In this document: in pieces, positions 1 through 9,230 of the stretch
Layout: every line of letters begins with the position of its first letter
Position numbering within the stretch: position 1 is the first letter of the stretch
Assembly: GCF_001403615.1 (NCBI RefSeq)
Contig: NZ_LN879455.1
Span: forward strand, 310,001 to 374,000
Direction of reading: 5' to 3'
Length of the DNA stretch: 64,000 nucleotides
Source: Desnuesiella massiliensis
GTDB lineage: Bacteria; Bacillota; Clostridia; Clostridiales; Clostridiaceae
Program-made: the position numbers and the translations under genes
Notes under the pieces: model-generated
What the model saw: the letters and a program-made list of their open reading frames with translations, nothing else
What the model was told of the DNA's origin: nothing
Database searches by the model: none

Positions 1-1
1 T

Positions 2-367
2 TGTACGGTTATGTTTCCGAGCACCTTGGACATTGGTGCATTTTTCAAACTCAACTTTACCACTATGCTTGTGAATATGGTTGTAATGATGATAAGCTTT
101 TTCTTCTCCTGCTTGTTTAATGAAACAAAGCTATCCCTTAGTTTTGGCGCAGGTATTCCAATAGCATTTATTTTAATGAATATGCTGGGTGGTGTTTCAG
201 CAGATGTGAATATTTTGAAAAAGCTATCAATTTACGGTTTTTACGATCCAGTGGAATTGGTTCATGGTGGTGAAATTATGGTGGTGAATCTTATCTATGT
301 TGGTATAATTGCTGTTCTTTTCGCTAGTGCTGTGATGATCTTTAAGAAGAAAAGATTACCGCTGTAA
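2..367 (+). CDS. ABC-2 type transporter permease, C-terminal part (cut by window start)
   Basis: The reading frame is open from the first bases of the window, so this is the end of a longer gene. The 118 residues visible from the first ATG at 11 hold two or three hydrophobic segments: one near residues 18-40, one near 45-60, and a last one near 92-110 followed by the basic tail KKKR. The fold and the short basic tail fit the last membrane helices of an ABC-2 permease, which exports a substrate with a partner ATPase that would lie upstream. A strong terminator follows directly. The substrate cannot be told. Confidence 0.6.
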   Translation, partial: CTVMFPSTLDIGAFFKLNFTTMLVNMVVMMISFFFSCLFNETKLSLSFGAGIPIAFILMNMLGGVSADVNILKKLSIYGFYDPVELVHGGEIMVVNLIYVGIIAVLFASAVMIFKKKRLPL

Positions 368-392
368 TATAATTTAAGACGTTTTGTAGGTT

Positions 393-423
393 CCCCCAGA
401 CTTATTGCTCTGGGGGATTTTTT
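393..423 (+). terminator. Rho-independent terminator after the ABC permease
   Basis: An 8-bp perfect stem (CCCCCAGA with TCTGGGGG), an 8-nt loop and a run of T follow the permease stop by 25 bases. The next gene is on the other strand and ends at 426, so this separates convergent units. Confidence 0.9.
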
Positions 424-425
424 GG

Positions 426-2888
426 TTAAAGCATGGATAAATATTTTCCTGTTAAAGAATTTTTATTGGATAGTATCTCATCAGGGGTCCCCACAGCGAT
501 TACTTTACCTCCATTGATTCCACCTTCTGGCCCAAGGTCTATAATCCAATCGGAAGCTTTTATAACTTGTTCATTGTGCTCTACCACAATTACTGTACTT
601 CCTGAATCTACAATTCGGTTTAGAAGCACAAGAAAGTTTTCCACATCAATTGGATGTAATCCTGTTGTGGGTTCATCGATTAGGTATAGATTGTTCTTAC
701 CCTGATTATTCATTAATTCTTTCGCCAGCTTTAGGCGCTGTCCTTCACCACCAGATAAAGTAGTCAAGGTTTGCCCAAGCTCCAGATAACCTAATCCTAC
801 ATATTTAAGCAATTTTAAATATTTAAGGATTTTTGGATGACTATCGAAGATATCCAAGGCATTTTCAACAGACATTCCTAGAATATCTTTTATAGAATTT
901 CCCTTGTATTTTACAGACAGCACTGTATCATTGAATTGATTTCCACCGCAAATTGGGCAAGGTACTTCTAAATTCTCAAAAAATAACATATTGCTTGTGA
1001 CATATCCAAGACCTTCGCAGTTCTCACAACGTCCTCCTGACATGTTAAAGGAAAAGTGCTTAGTGGTTAATCCTTTATCTTTAGCATCTTCTAAGTCACT
1101 GAAAATTTTCCTTATATCAGAGTAAACACCAGAATAGGTGGCCACATTTGAGCGTTTCATTCTAGTAAGGGGAGATTGTTCAACTTCTATAATCTGGTTG
1201 AAAACTTCAGTTCCAGAAACCTTATTACAGTTTGTTTGTTTTTTTATGCTTGCTTTTGATAGTACCTCAAATACCAATGTGGATTTTCCGGAACCTGAAA
1301 CTCCAGTAACACTGATCAAGCAACCTACAGGAAATTTAACATTAATATTTTTTAAGTTATATAAATTAGCATTTTTTACTTCTATGATTTCTCCTGTTCC
1401 TTTGCGGAAGTCTTTAGGACTTTCTATTTTTCTATTAAAATAGGATCCTGTTACAGAAGTATCTTGTTTCTTAAGCTCCTCTAAGGATCCTTTTCCAACG
1501 ATTTCTCCGCCATATTTACCAGCACCAGGTCCAATATCTACAATATAGTCAGACTCTTTCATAACATCTATGTCATGCTCAATGACTATAACCGTGTTTC
1601 CTAGATTCTTTAATTCTTTTAATATATTTATGATTCCAGCAGTATCTTTTGGATGAAGACCAATTGTTGGTTCATCCATTATGTAGATAATGCCTGTTAG
1701 GGTAGAATCCAAAGTTGCAGCCAATTTTATTCTTTGTGCTTCACCGCCGGATAAAGTCATGGTTTGCCTGTTGAGAGAAAGATAACCAAGTCCAACATTA
1801 ACAATCCTTCGAATCTTTGTTTTTAAATCTAATAAATAGGGTTCTATCATAAGCTTATTTGAATCATTAACAAAGGTTTCAAGCTTTAATAGCCATTGAA
1901 ATAATTCTTCTAAGGATAAAGAAACTAGCTCTGGAAGTCGCGTGTCTAGTACGGTTACACTGCGGCTTAACTCATTTAGTCTTTCTCCTTTACAATCCTC
2001 ACAAATAGCAGAATCAAAATAAGCATCCAAATGTTTTGCTTCACCAGACTTTTCTGCTAGTCTCCTCCAAAGCACAGGGAGTATACCTTCAAATCTGCCC
2101 TCAGCCACTGTTTTTGGAGGAGCAACGTCTGGAAATATATTCTTGACCTCATCGCTTTGAACACCGTAAAGAAGAATTGCATTTTGGCCTTCATTAAAAG
2201 CTGTTATTGGAGTATAAGGCTCAATTGTTATACCATAATACTTGAAAGCATTATATAAAGATGAGATTTGATAATCCTTATATTTTTGTTCCCAGAAGTC
2301 TATGGCACCAGCTTCCAGCGATAAATGTTCATGGATTACATTATCCTTGTTTATTTTTAACACCTTTCCTAATCCTTCGCAGGTTTTACAAGCACCTTCT
2401 CTAGTATTATAAGAAAAATGTGTTCTGGTGAGCTTCTCCATTTTATAATTACAATGGTTGCAAAACATATATACTTTAAAATTATCTTTGGACTTCTCAA
2501 CATTTTCTTTACACTCTGAAGATATTATTTCTTTATTACATTTAGGACATACTCTTTTACTCAACTTTTCATAAATCATCCTAAGATCTGTATAGATGTT
2601 GGTGACTGTACCAACAGACGAACGTGGATTTTTACTATATTCATTTTGAGTAATTCTAATTGAAGGTGATAGATTGCGAATGAAATCAATTTTTGGCTTT
2701 TGAATGCCTTGATAACCTATTGCCTCTAAATACTGTCTTTGACACTCTTGATAGATGGTATCAATGGCTAGTGTGGATTTTCCAGAACCAGATAAACCGG
2801 TAAAAACAACAAGTTTATTTTTAGGTATCTCTAATGAAATATCCTTTAAATTTCCTTCTTTAGCACCTTTAATAATAATGTTGTCCAC
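426..2888 (-). CDS. UvrA-like ABC ATPase, short class without UvrB-binding region
   Basis: This 820-residue protein has the duplicated ABC ATPase plan of UvrA: Walker A GLSGSGKS near residue 31 and GVSGSGKS near 530, two LSGGE signatures, two Walker B motifs ending DEPT, and zinc-binding Cys pairs (CPKC, CEDC, CENC, CPIC). UvrA is usually about 940 residues. The shorter length matches the UvrA2/DrrC-like class, which lacks the UvrB-interaction domain and is often linked to drug tolerance rather than general excision repair. Translation probably starts at GTG 2888, six bases after a GAGGT site. It stands alone, divergent from the acetyltransferase gene. A second UvrA-like gene lies at 37341. 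Drug linkage is inferred. Confidence 0.88.
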   Translation of the reverse strand: MDNIIIKGAKEGNLKDISLEIPKNKLVVFTGLSGSGKSTLAIDTIYQECQRQYLEAIGYQGIQKPKIDFIRNLSPSIRITQNEYSKNPRSSVGTVTNIYTDLRMIYEKLSKRVCPKCNKEIISSECKENVEKSKDNFKVYMFCNHCNYKMEKLTRTHFSYNTREGACKTCEGLGKVLKINKDNVIHEHLSLEAGAIDFWEQKYKDYQISSLYNAFKYYGITIEPYTPITAFNEGQNAILLYGVQSDEVKNIFPDVAPPKTVAEGRFEGILPVLWRRLAEKSGEAKHLDAYFDSAICEDCKGERLNELSRSVTVLDTRLPELVSLSLEELFQWLLKLETFVNDSNKLMIEPYLLDLKTKIRRIVNVGLGYLSLNRQTMTLSGGEAQRIKLAATLDSTLTGIIYIMDEPTIGLHPKDTAGIINILKELKNLGNTVIVIEHDIDVMKESDYIVDIGPGAGKYGGEIVGKGSLEELKKQDTSVTGSYFNRKIESPKDFRKGTGEIIEVKNANLYNLKNINVKFPVGCLISVTGVSGSGKSTLVFEVLSKASIKKQTNCNKVSGTEVFNQIIEVEQSPLTRMKRSNVATYSGVYSDIRKIFSDLEDAKDKGLTTKHFSFNMSGGRCENCEGLGYVTSNMLFFENLEVPCPICGGNQFNDTVLSVKYKGNSIKDILGMSVENALDIFDSHPKILKYLKLLKYVGLGYLELGQTLTTLSGGEGQRLKLAKELMNNQGKNNLYLIDEPTTGLHPIDVENFLVLLNRIVDSGSTVIVVEHNEQVIKASDWIIDLGPEGGINGGKVIAVGTPDEILSNKNSLTGKYLSML

Positions 2889-3084
2889 TTCAGTACCTCA
2901 TTTCTATATTTTAATCGTATATTCCTATTTAACACATAGCTTAATTCAATTATATAACATTGATACAATTAGTAAACTTTATATAATAACATCCATATTT
3001 TATGCTTATACAAGATATAGTATAATGTTTATAGTAGAATTCTAGAGGTTAAAAAATATGCTAGAATGCAACAGGAGGTCATAT

Positions 3085-3624
3085 ATGATAAAAAAGGTAA
3101 ACTTATCTGATGGAAGACAATTAATAATTAGAGATGCAGTATATTCAGATGCTGCTGCTATGCACAATCTCTTCAATGAAACTTCAAAGGAATCCAATAA
3201 TCTACCCTTTGGAGAAGGTGAGTTTGGTAAATCCGTTGAAGATGTGGAAAAGCATATTGAAGGCTGTATCAAAAAAGATAATGCTATTTATATTGTGGCA
3301 GAAGTGGACAATGAAATAATCGGTTATCTTAGCTTCGAAGGCGGATGGAGAAAAAGATCTCGACATGTTGGAGAATTTGGCATTGCCATAAGAAAAACCT
3401 TCTGGGGTCTAGGTATAGGAAGTATTCTAATTCAGTATTTAATTGACTGGGCGAAGCAAAGTAAAATTATCACTAAAATAAATTTAACAGTTGTTTGTGA
3501 TAATACAAGTGCAGTAAAACTATATGAGAAGCTAGGCTTTAAGCATGAAGGTAGAATAACTCGAGCCAGCCTCATTAATGGTGTTTATCGTGATATATAC
3601 TATATGGGGATGGAGATAGATTAA
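3085..3624 (+). CDS. GNAT family N-acetyltransferase
   Basis: A 179-residue protein with the acetyl-CoA binding core of the GNAT fold: a beta strand FGIAI, then the R/Q-x-x-G-x-G/A-like loop KTFWGLGIGSILIQYLIDWA, and the late motif VVCDNTSAVKLYEKLGFKHEG that is typical of RimI/spermidine-type enzymes. The substrate amine cannot be predicted. I start at 3085 rather than the in-frame ATG at 3058 because AGGAGG at 3073-3078 is placed correctly only for 3085. The gene is monocistronic and followed by the long ABC-F leader. Confidence 0.88.
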   Translation: MIKKVNLSDGRQLIIRDAVYSDAAAMHNLFNETSKESNNLPFGEGEFGKSVEDVEKHIEGCIKKDNAIYIVAEVDNEIIGYLSFEGGWRKRSRHVGEFGIAIRKTFWGLGIGSILIQYLIDWAKQSKIITKINLTVVCDNTSAVKLYEKLGFKHEGRITRASLINGVYRDIYYMGMEID

Positions 3625-3644
3625 AAATACATTCTTTAAGGTTA

Positions 3645-3673
3645 TTTACATAATATACAAAAGGTGATATAAT
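3645..3673 (+). promoter_or_regulatory. Sigma-70-type promoter of the ABC-F leader
   Basis: TTTACA at 3645-3650 and a perfect TATAAT at 3668-3673 are separated by 17 bp. The predicted start site is about 20 bases before the leader ORF Shine-Dalgarno, so the transcript would carry a roughly 630-nt leader. Confidence 0.65.
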
Positions 3674-3703
3674 AAAGAAAACTTTGGAGGAGGGAAGTAA
3701 GTT

Positions 3704-3724
3704 ATGACACCAGCTAATTGCTAA
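3704..3724 (+). CDS. Six-codon upstream ORF (MTPANC), candidate attenuator leader peptide
   Basis: A strong site, GGAGGAGG at 3686-3693, precedes ATG ACA CCA GCT AAT TGC TAA. Nothing else in the leader uses that site. The stop is followed at once by a perfect 10-bp AT-rich hairpin (arms 3724-3733 and 3741-3750). Known family behaviour: several ABC-F resistance genes are induced when a drug stalls a ribosome on a short leader ORF and a downstream terminator is bypassed. That this peptide does so is inferred. Confidence 0.55.
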   Translation: MTPANC

Positions 3725-4308
3725 TATTAATTTAAAAATTAAATTAATATGTATTTTATAATGAGTTTTAATTTGCCTAATTATATTTAGGTCTTATTGT
3801 TATGCTCTTTATGGAATAAGGCATTTAGAAGGTAACTTACTTTACTGGAATTCAATATTATAATTTATATAGATAAACAACTTCAACTGCTGATTTATGC
3901 ATGCCTAATAATGACTTATAGATACTATTTTAAATCCTGTATAAATTAAGTTTGATTAATGTTTATCTAAATATATTTCAAATAGTTATTTTGAAATATT
4001 CTATAATTAGACATATAAGCATAATGGAATGATTTTTTGACATGAACAATTTTTGCTTATGTGTAATTTAAATAAATTATAGTATCAATAGATTATTTTG
4101 GACTGTAAGGAGATGCCATCTTCTTACGGTCTTTTTATTTTTAAAATTCTTTATAGTATATACATGCAAAGGTTTTAAAACATTCTGGCTCTGTGAAAGT
4201 ACTAGAGTCCATAATGTAAGAACTTTAATGCAATGTATTAAGTTAATATCTTCTTCTGCCTGTCCATAAAATGCTTAATTTAAAAAATGGATGAAAGAAG
4301 GAAGTTTT
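3725..4308 (+). promoter_or_regulatory. Long structured 5' leader of the ABC-F gene
   Basis: This stretch without a protein gene holds several inverted repeats: arms 3724-3733/3741-3750, a looser one around 3788-3832, and ATATTTCAAA/TTTGAAATAT at 3973-3982 and 3990-3999, before the terminator at 4101-4140. About 170 further bases lie between the terminator and the ABC-F start. The layout is that of a transcription-attenuation leader. I did not find an unambiguous anti-terminator partner by eye. Confidence 0.5.
4101..4140 (+). terminator. Attenuator terminator in the ABC-F leader
   Basis: A 14-bp stem (4101-4114 with 4118-4131, two G-U pairs) with a 3-nt loop is followed by TTTTTATTTTT. It is downstream of the leader promoter and uORF and 170 bp upstream of the gene, so it can only act as a conditional stop for the ABC-F message. 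Confidence 0.85.
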
Positions 4309-6237
4309 ATGTTTGAATTATCGTTAAATGGTATAAAAAAATATATGGATGCCACCCTTGTTCTTAAAAATATAACCTTTCAAGTTTATGCAGGAGAAAA
4401 GGTTGGTATAGTAGGTGTAAATGGAAGTGGAAAGAGCACTATTCTTAAATTAATAGCGGGAAAATTACCTATGAATTATTGGCCGGGTTACCCACAAACC
4501 TCAAGTCCTGGATATGATGAAGGATTGATTAATAAGCCTAGAGAAGCCACTGCTGCTTACCTTGAACAAATACCTGAATATGACGATGGAGTAAAGGTTA
4601 TTGATGTTTTAAACCTAGCTTTTGAAGAAATTCACGGCATAGAAAATGAAATGCGTAAACTAGAAGATGAAATGAAAGATCTAGAAGATGCTGCCTTGGA
4701 AAAAGCCTTAAAGCAGTACAGTGATTTGGTTCAATTATATGAAGTTAAGGGAGGATACCAAATAGAAGAAAAGCTAAGTAAGATTTGCACAGGTTTAAAA
4801 TTTGATGACAGTTTTTTAAACAAAGATTTCAGTTTATTAAGCGGTGGGGAAAAAACTACAGTAGTGCTCGGAAAGCTGTTGATTGACAATCCAGATATAT
4901 TATTACTGGATGAGCCCACAAATCATTTGGATATGGATTCAATTGAATGGCTTGAAAGCTATCTTAAAAATTATAAAGGCATTGTAATTGTTGTATCTCA
5001 TGATAGATATTTTCTAGATAATATAGTAACGAAGATTGTAGAAATAGAGGATATGGAAGCTATAACCTATAAGGGCAACTATTCTGCTTATGTCAATCAA
5101 AAGGAAGAAAATATGAGAATTCAATATGAGAATTTTAGAGAACAGCAAAAGAAGATAAACTCCATGGAGAAGACTGTAAAAGATTTAAGAGACTGGGCTA
5201 TGAGAGCCGATAATAACAAATTCTTTAGAAGAGCTGCAAGTATACAGATAAAGCTTGATAAAATGGATAGAATAGAAAAACCAATTTTTGAAAAGCAGAA
5301 TATGAAGCTAAACTTTAAAGCTGCACAGCGATCAGGTAATGAGACTATTAAAGTTCTGGGACTCTCTAAAAGCTTTGAGAATAAGATTATTTTTAAGGAT
5401 GCAAATTTATTGATCAACTATGGGGAAAGAGCAGCGCTAATCGGACCAAATGGCAGCGGAAAAACCACATTACTGAAACTGCTCTTAGGTGAGGAACATC
5501 CAGATGACGGTGTAGTGGAGTTAGGTGCCAGTGTGATGGCAGCATATTTACCACAGAAAATTACTTTTAAAAATGAGGAACTCACTGTGCTGGAGTGCTT
5601 CAGAGAAGATATTCTTATATTGGAGGGAAAAGCACGAGAGTACCTGTCCAAATTCATGTTTTATGGTAATAGTGTCTTCAAAAAAGTAAAGCATTTGTCA
5701 GGGGGAGAGAAGATCAGGTTGAAGCTAGGTAAGCTATTATATGAAGATATAAATTTATTGATACTGGATGAGCCCACTAATCATCTTGATATTGATTCCA
5801 TAGAAACCCTTGAAGAGGCTCTAGAAGAGTTTAAAGGGACTATATTCTTCATTTCTCATGATAGATATTTTATAAATAAAATTGGTGAAAGGGTAATTGC
5901 TGTAGAGAATAATGCATTTAAGAGTTATTCTGGTAACTATGATTATTATAGAAGCGAAAAAGGTAAATTGACCTTGGAAATCCCTAAAGAACCGATGATA
6001 AAGCCAGAAAAAGTTAAGAAGTCAAGGGATATTGATGAAAGTAAAAAGCAGGAAGTAGAAAAGGCTAAAGCTCTAATGAGAGTTGAAAGTCTTGAAAGTG
6101 AAATAAAAGAGGTCGATTTAGCTATGGCTGCACCTGGTTTAGGTTATGAAGAGCTTAATAAGCTGTACTGTAGAAAAGAGGGATTAAATAAAGAGTTAGA
6201 GGCAGCTATGGAATTATGGTTAACCCTTAATAATTAA
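4309..6237 (+). CDS. ABC-F ribosome-protection ATPase (Lsa/Vga/CplR-like)
   Basis: A 642-residue soluble protein with two ABC domains and no membrane segments: Walker A GVNGSGKST and GPNGSGKTT, signatures LSGGEK in both halves, Walker B LLLDEPTNHLDMDS and LILDEPTNHLDIDS, and H-switches SHDRYF. A basic interdomain linker of about 80 residues rich in K/R and aromatic residues lies between the domains. An insert in the first domain (GYPQTSSPGY region) and a charged coiled C-terminus complete it. Known role of such ABC-F proteins: they bind the ribosomal E site and displace pleuromutilin, lincosamide, streptogramin A or macrolide drugs. The start at 4309 follows AAGGAAG; an in-frame ATG at 4291 has no ribosome site. 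The leader supports a resistance type rather than housekeeping EttA. Confidence 0.88.
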   Translation: MFELSLNGIKKYMDATLVLKNITFQVYAGEKVGIVGVNGSGKSTILKLIAGKLPMNYWPGYPQTSSPGYDEGLINKPREATAAYLEQIPEYDDGVKVIDVLNLAFEEIHGIENEMRKLEDEMKDLEDAALEKALKQYSDLVQLYEVKGGYQIEEKLSKICTGLKFDDSFLNKDFSLLSGGEKTTVVLGKLLIDNPDILLLDEPTNHLDMDSIEWLESYLKNYKGIVIVVSHDRYFLDNIVTKIVEIEDMEAITYKGNYSAYVNQKEENMRIQYENFREQQKKINSMEKTVKDLRDWAMRADNNKFFRRAASIQIKLDKMDRIEKPIFEKQNMKLNFKAAQRSGNETIKVLGLSKSFENKIIFKDANLLINYGERAALIGPNGSGKTTLLKLLLGEEHPDDGVVELGASVMAAYLPQKITFKNEELTVLECFREDILILEGKAREYLSKFMFYGNSVFKKVKHLSGGEKIRLKLGKLLYEDINLLILDEPTNHLDIDSIETLEEALEEFKGTIFFISHDRYFINKIGERVIAVENNAFKSYSGNYDYYRSEKGKLTLEIPKEPMIKPEKVKKSRDIDESKKQEVEKAKALMRVESLESEIKEVDLAMAAPGLGYEELNKLYCRKEGLNKELEAAMELWLTLNN

Positions 6238-6272
6238 TACTGTAATGAAGAAAATCAGTAAGTGTAAAATTT

Positions 6273-6294
6273 CTCCCCCTAAATTTGGGGGGAG
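6273..6294. terminator. GC-rich hairpin after the ABC-F gene, possible weak terminator
   Basis: CTCCCCC at 6273-6279 pairs with GGGGGAG at 6288-6294. It lacks a clear T-run on the plus strand, so termination is uncertain. Confidence 0.4.
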
Positions 6295-6491
6295 AGATGA
6301 AAAGCTTAGTTTAGATTTCTATTATAGAACACAATTAATGGTATTAATGCTTGCAAGTAGTTGGTAAAAGTAATTTAGATAGTATACTCCTTATTTGAAA
6401 TAGAATGTCTGAAATGTTATAATATTTTAAAGTTTGAATGGGGAACAATAAATTTTGATAAATCGAATTTATAAAAAATGGTGGGATGTTT

Positions 6492-7189
6492 ATGAAAAAT
6501 AAAATACTCTTAGTAGAAGATGATGTATCTATCAGCGATATAGTTAAAAATCATCTAACAAAAGAGGGGTTTGAAATAACAGTGGCATTTGATGGAGAGA
6601 CGGGGTTGCTAAGTTCTTTCAGGACTCCTTTGAACTAGTTATTTTAGATATAATGATGCCAAAACTTGACGGTATAGAAACTATGGAAATAATAAGAAAA
6701 AAAAGCTCGGTACCCATATTGATAATGTCCGCTAAGGATACAGATGTAGATAAAGCAGTGGGGTTAGGTCTTGGAGCTGATGACTATATTTCAAAACCCT
6801 TTTCAATGATAGAGATTACAGCTAGAGTTAAAGCAGCCATAAGACGTGCAACCAAGTATTCTCAAGGGAATCAGGTTGAAGAAGTAAATACTATTAATAT
6901 TAATGAGCTTACAATAAGTTTAGATAATTATTCCGTTATAAAAAATGGAGTAGATGTAAAACTCACTTCAAAGGAATTTGATATTTTAAAATTATTTATA
7001 ACAAATCCTAATAAGGTTTTTACAAAAGCTCAGATTTATGATCTTATATGGGATGAAGGTTATTTTGGCGATGATAATGTTATTAATGTCCACATGAGAA
7101 GGTTAAGAGAAAAAATAGAGGATGACCCATCTAATCCTAAATATATTAAAACCTTATGGGGAATAGGTTATAAACTAGGGGAGTTTTAA
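6492..7189 (+). pseudogene. OmpR-family response regulator gene split by a one-base frameshift
   Basis: The first frame, from ATG 6492, begins MKNKILLVEDDVSISDI, a normal receiver start, and runs into TAG at 6636-6638. A second frame is open from about 6611 and carries KFFQDSFELVILDIMMPKLDG, the phospho-acceptor region, followed by the receiver end KPF and a complete winged-helix output domain ending GIGYKLGEF. Loss of one base near 6608-6611 explains the break; one added base would restore a 230-residue regulator. No ribosome site precedes the ATG at 6653, so the downstream piece alone is unlikely to be made well. The histidine kinase starts one base after the stop. The break may be a real mutation or a sequencing error. 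Confidence 0.8.
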
Positions 7190-7190
7190 A

Positions 7191-8126
7191 ATGACTGCTT
7201 TTTTAATAGGAATTATTATTATTTTAATAACAATAATTTTAATTCAATATAGGTTTATAATAAATAGAAATGCTAATTTAAAGTATATACATAAAAAACT
7301 AAATAGCATTTTGTCAAATAACACCAGTGAAAGGCTTTTGATTTTAACTGATGACCAGGAACTAAAGTCTTTTTTAACAGACATTAACAATCTGTTAGAT
7401 TATAATCAAAAGACAATAGCTAACCACATGAAAATGGAGATGTCAATGAAAAAAATGCTTTCTAATATTTCTCATGACCTAAAAACACCTCTCACCGTAG
7501 TTTTAGGATATATTGAAACCATTGAGCTTGATGAAAGCATAGGATATGAGGAAAGAAAAGAACTACTTTCAAAGGTAAAAAGCAAAGCCATGGAAGTAAT
7601 TGAGCTTATTAATAAATTTTTTGACTTGGCAAAGCTAGAATCAGGAGATAAAGAATTACTTTTGACTAGGATTAATATAAATGAAGTTTTAAGGAAAAAT
7701 ATATTGGGCTTTTATGATACTTTAACTGCAAAAGGCTTTGAAGTAATCATTAATATACCGGATAAAGATATTTATGTGTTAGGAAATGAAGAAGCTCTCC
7801 ATAGAATATTAAACAATTTAATATCTAATGCTATAAAGCATGGAGGAGAGGGCAAAATTATAGGATTGGACCTAAAGCAAGATGAAAATTTTGCATATAT
7901 CGATGTTTGGGATAAGGGAAAAGGGATTAATGAAATTCACAAAGATAGGATTTTCGAAAGAATGTATACAGTTGAGGATTCGAGAAATAAGTCTTATGAA
8001 GGCAGCGGAATTGGACTTACAATAACTAAAAGACTTATTGAAAGATTAGAGGGAGATATATTTCTTTACAGTAAGGCCTATGAAAAAACGGTTTTTTCAG
8101 TTAAACTAAAAAGAATGACTTATTAG
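7191..8126 (+). CDS. Sensor histidine kinase, single-TM type
   Basis: A 311-residue kinase with one N-terminal membrane helix (residues 3-20) and no sizeable extracellular sensor. The H-box NISHDLKTPLT places the phospho-acceptor at His95. N box LNNLISNAIKHGG, D/F boxes DKGKGI and IFERMYT, and G box GSGIGLTI are intact, so the kinase looks functional although its partner regulator is frameshifted. It is followed by an ABC ATPase and permease, the arrangement of lantibiotic or bacitracin immunity modules where the kinase responds to flux through the transporter. That functional link is inferred from order only. Confidence 0.88.
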   Translation: MTAFLIGIIIILITIILIQYRFIINRNANLKYIHKKLNSILSNNTSERLLILTDDQELKSFLTDINNLLDYNQKTIANHMKMEMSMKKMLSNISHDLKTPLTVVLGYIETIELDESIGYEERKELLSKVKSKAMEVIELINKFFDLAKLESGDKELLLTRININEVLRKNILGFYDTLTAKGFEVIINIPDKDIYVLGNEEALHRILNNLISNAIKHGGEGKIIGLDLKQDENFAYIDVWDKGKGINEIHKDRIFERMYTVEDSRNKSYEGSGIGLTITKRLIERLEGDIFLYSKAYEKTVFSVKLKRMTY

Positions 8127-8129
8127 AGA

Positions 8130-8163
8130 TAGGATGCTACTTGTAAAAGGGCATCCTATTTTG
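8130..8163 (+). terminator. Terminator after the histidine kinase
   Basis: TAGGATGC pairs with GCATCCTA around a 13-nt loop and is followed by TTTTG. It separates the kinase from the ABC genes. Confidence 0.75.
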
Positions 8164-8306
8164 TACATGTAATATAAGTGCTAATTTGCAGTGAAGGTGT
8201 TACGAACTATAAAACTTAAGGAATTTGTAAGCTTTAGTTAAAGTAAAAGAAAAGATCAAGTTTTATAATAAGAATATAGAAATATTTACGGAGGAGATAG
8301 ATTGTG

Positions 8307-9230
8307 ATGTCATATATAGCTAGAATAAGTAATTTAACAAAAACCTTTAATGATAAAGAAGTGATATCTAATGTAAACATGAATATAAAGAAAGGAGAAA
8401 TATATGGATTTTTGGGACCTAATGGAGCAGGAAAGACCACTATTATGAAAATGATGACAAACCTTATTAAACCAACCGGTGGAGAAATTGAAATGTTTGG
8501 TGAAAAACTAACTGATAGCTCCTATGAGGTTTTAAAAAGAATAGGTTCAATTATTGAATATCCAATATTTTATCAAAAGCTTACTGCTAGAGAAAATTTA
8601 GAGCTTCATTGTGAGTACATGGGTTACTACGATGCAAAGGCTATAGATAAAGCTTTAGAGCTTGTTAATTTGAAAGATATTAATTCTAAAGCAGTTAAGG
8701 AATTTTCTTTAGGGATGAAACAAAGGCTTGGTATAGCAAGAGCTATAGTGACGAAGCCGGAACTGTTAATATTAGATGAGCCTATTAACGGACTAGATCC
8801 AATAGGAATTAAAGAAATTAGAAACCTATTTAAAATGTTGTGTAAGGAATATGGAATGACAATGTTGATTTCCACTCATATATTGGGAGAAATTGAACAG
8901 ATCGCAGATACAATAGGAGTTATAAATAAGGGAAGATTGTTAGAGGAAGTTTCTATGAATGTCATAAGAGAGAAGACTACAGATTATATAGAGATAGTGA
9001 CGATGGATTATAAAAAAACAGCTTATGTTTTAGAAAATCACCTTAATATATCAAATTTTAGAGTTATAGATAATGATATTATAAGAATATATGAAGAGAA
9101 AGTATCACAAACCGATATATCTAAAACATTAATATTAAATGATGTGGCAATTGAATCTATAAACAGGAAAAATAGTTCTTTAGAGGATTATTTCATGAAT
9201 TTGTTGAATGGAGAGGTTACGAATGCTTAA
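8307..9230 (+). CDS. ABC transporter ATP-binding protein (BcrA/lantibiotic-immunity type)
   Basis: About 307 residues with Walker A GPNGAGKTT near residue 40, Q-loop region, signature FSLGMKQRLG, Walker B LLILDEPINGLDP and H-loop STHILGE. The C-terminal 85 residues are the extension usual in BcrA/NatA-type ATPases. GGAGGAG at 8290-8296 serves ATG 8307; GTG 8304 just before is also possible. The 3' end overlaps the permease gene by eight bases, so the two are translationally coupled. It probably energises export of a peptide antibiotic or similar amphiphile. Confidence 0.9.
   Translation: MSYIARISNLTKTFNDKEVISNVNMNIKKGEIYGFLGPNGAGKTTIMKMMTNLIKPTGGEIEMFGEKLTDSSYEVLKRIGSIIEYPIFYQKLTARENLELHCEYMGYYDAKAIDKALELVNLKDINSKAVKEFSLGMKQRLGIARAIVTKPELLILDEPINGLDPIGIKEIRNLFKMLCKEYGMTMLISTHILGEIEQIADTIGVINKGRLLEEVSMNVIREKTTDYIEIVTMDYKKTAYVLENHLNISNFRVIDNDIIRIYEEKVSQTDISKTLILNDVAIESINRKNSSLEDYFMNLLNGEVTNA

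Noticed and set aside
426..2888. Housekeeping uvrA
   Set aside because: The protein is about 120 residues shorter than UvrA, lacks room for the UvrB-binding domain, and has no uvrB or uvrC beside it.
6600..6640. Programmed frameshift in the response regulator
   Set aside because: There is no slippery heptamer or stem after the break, and OmpR regulators are not known to need recoding.
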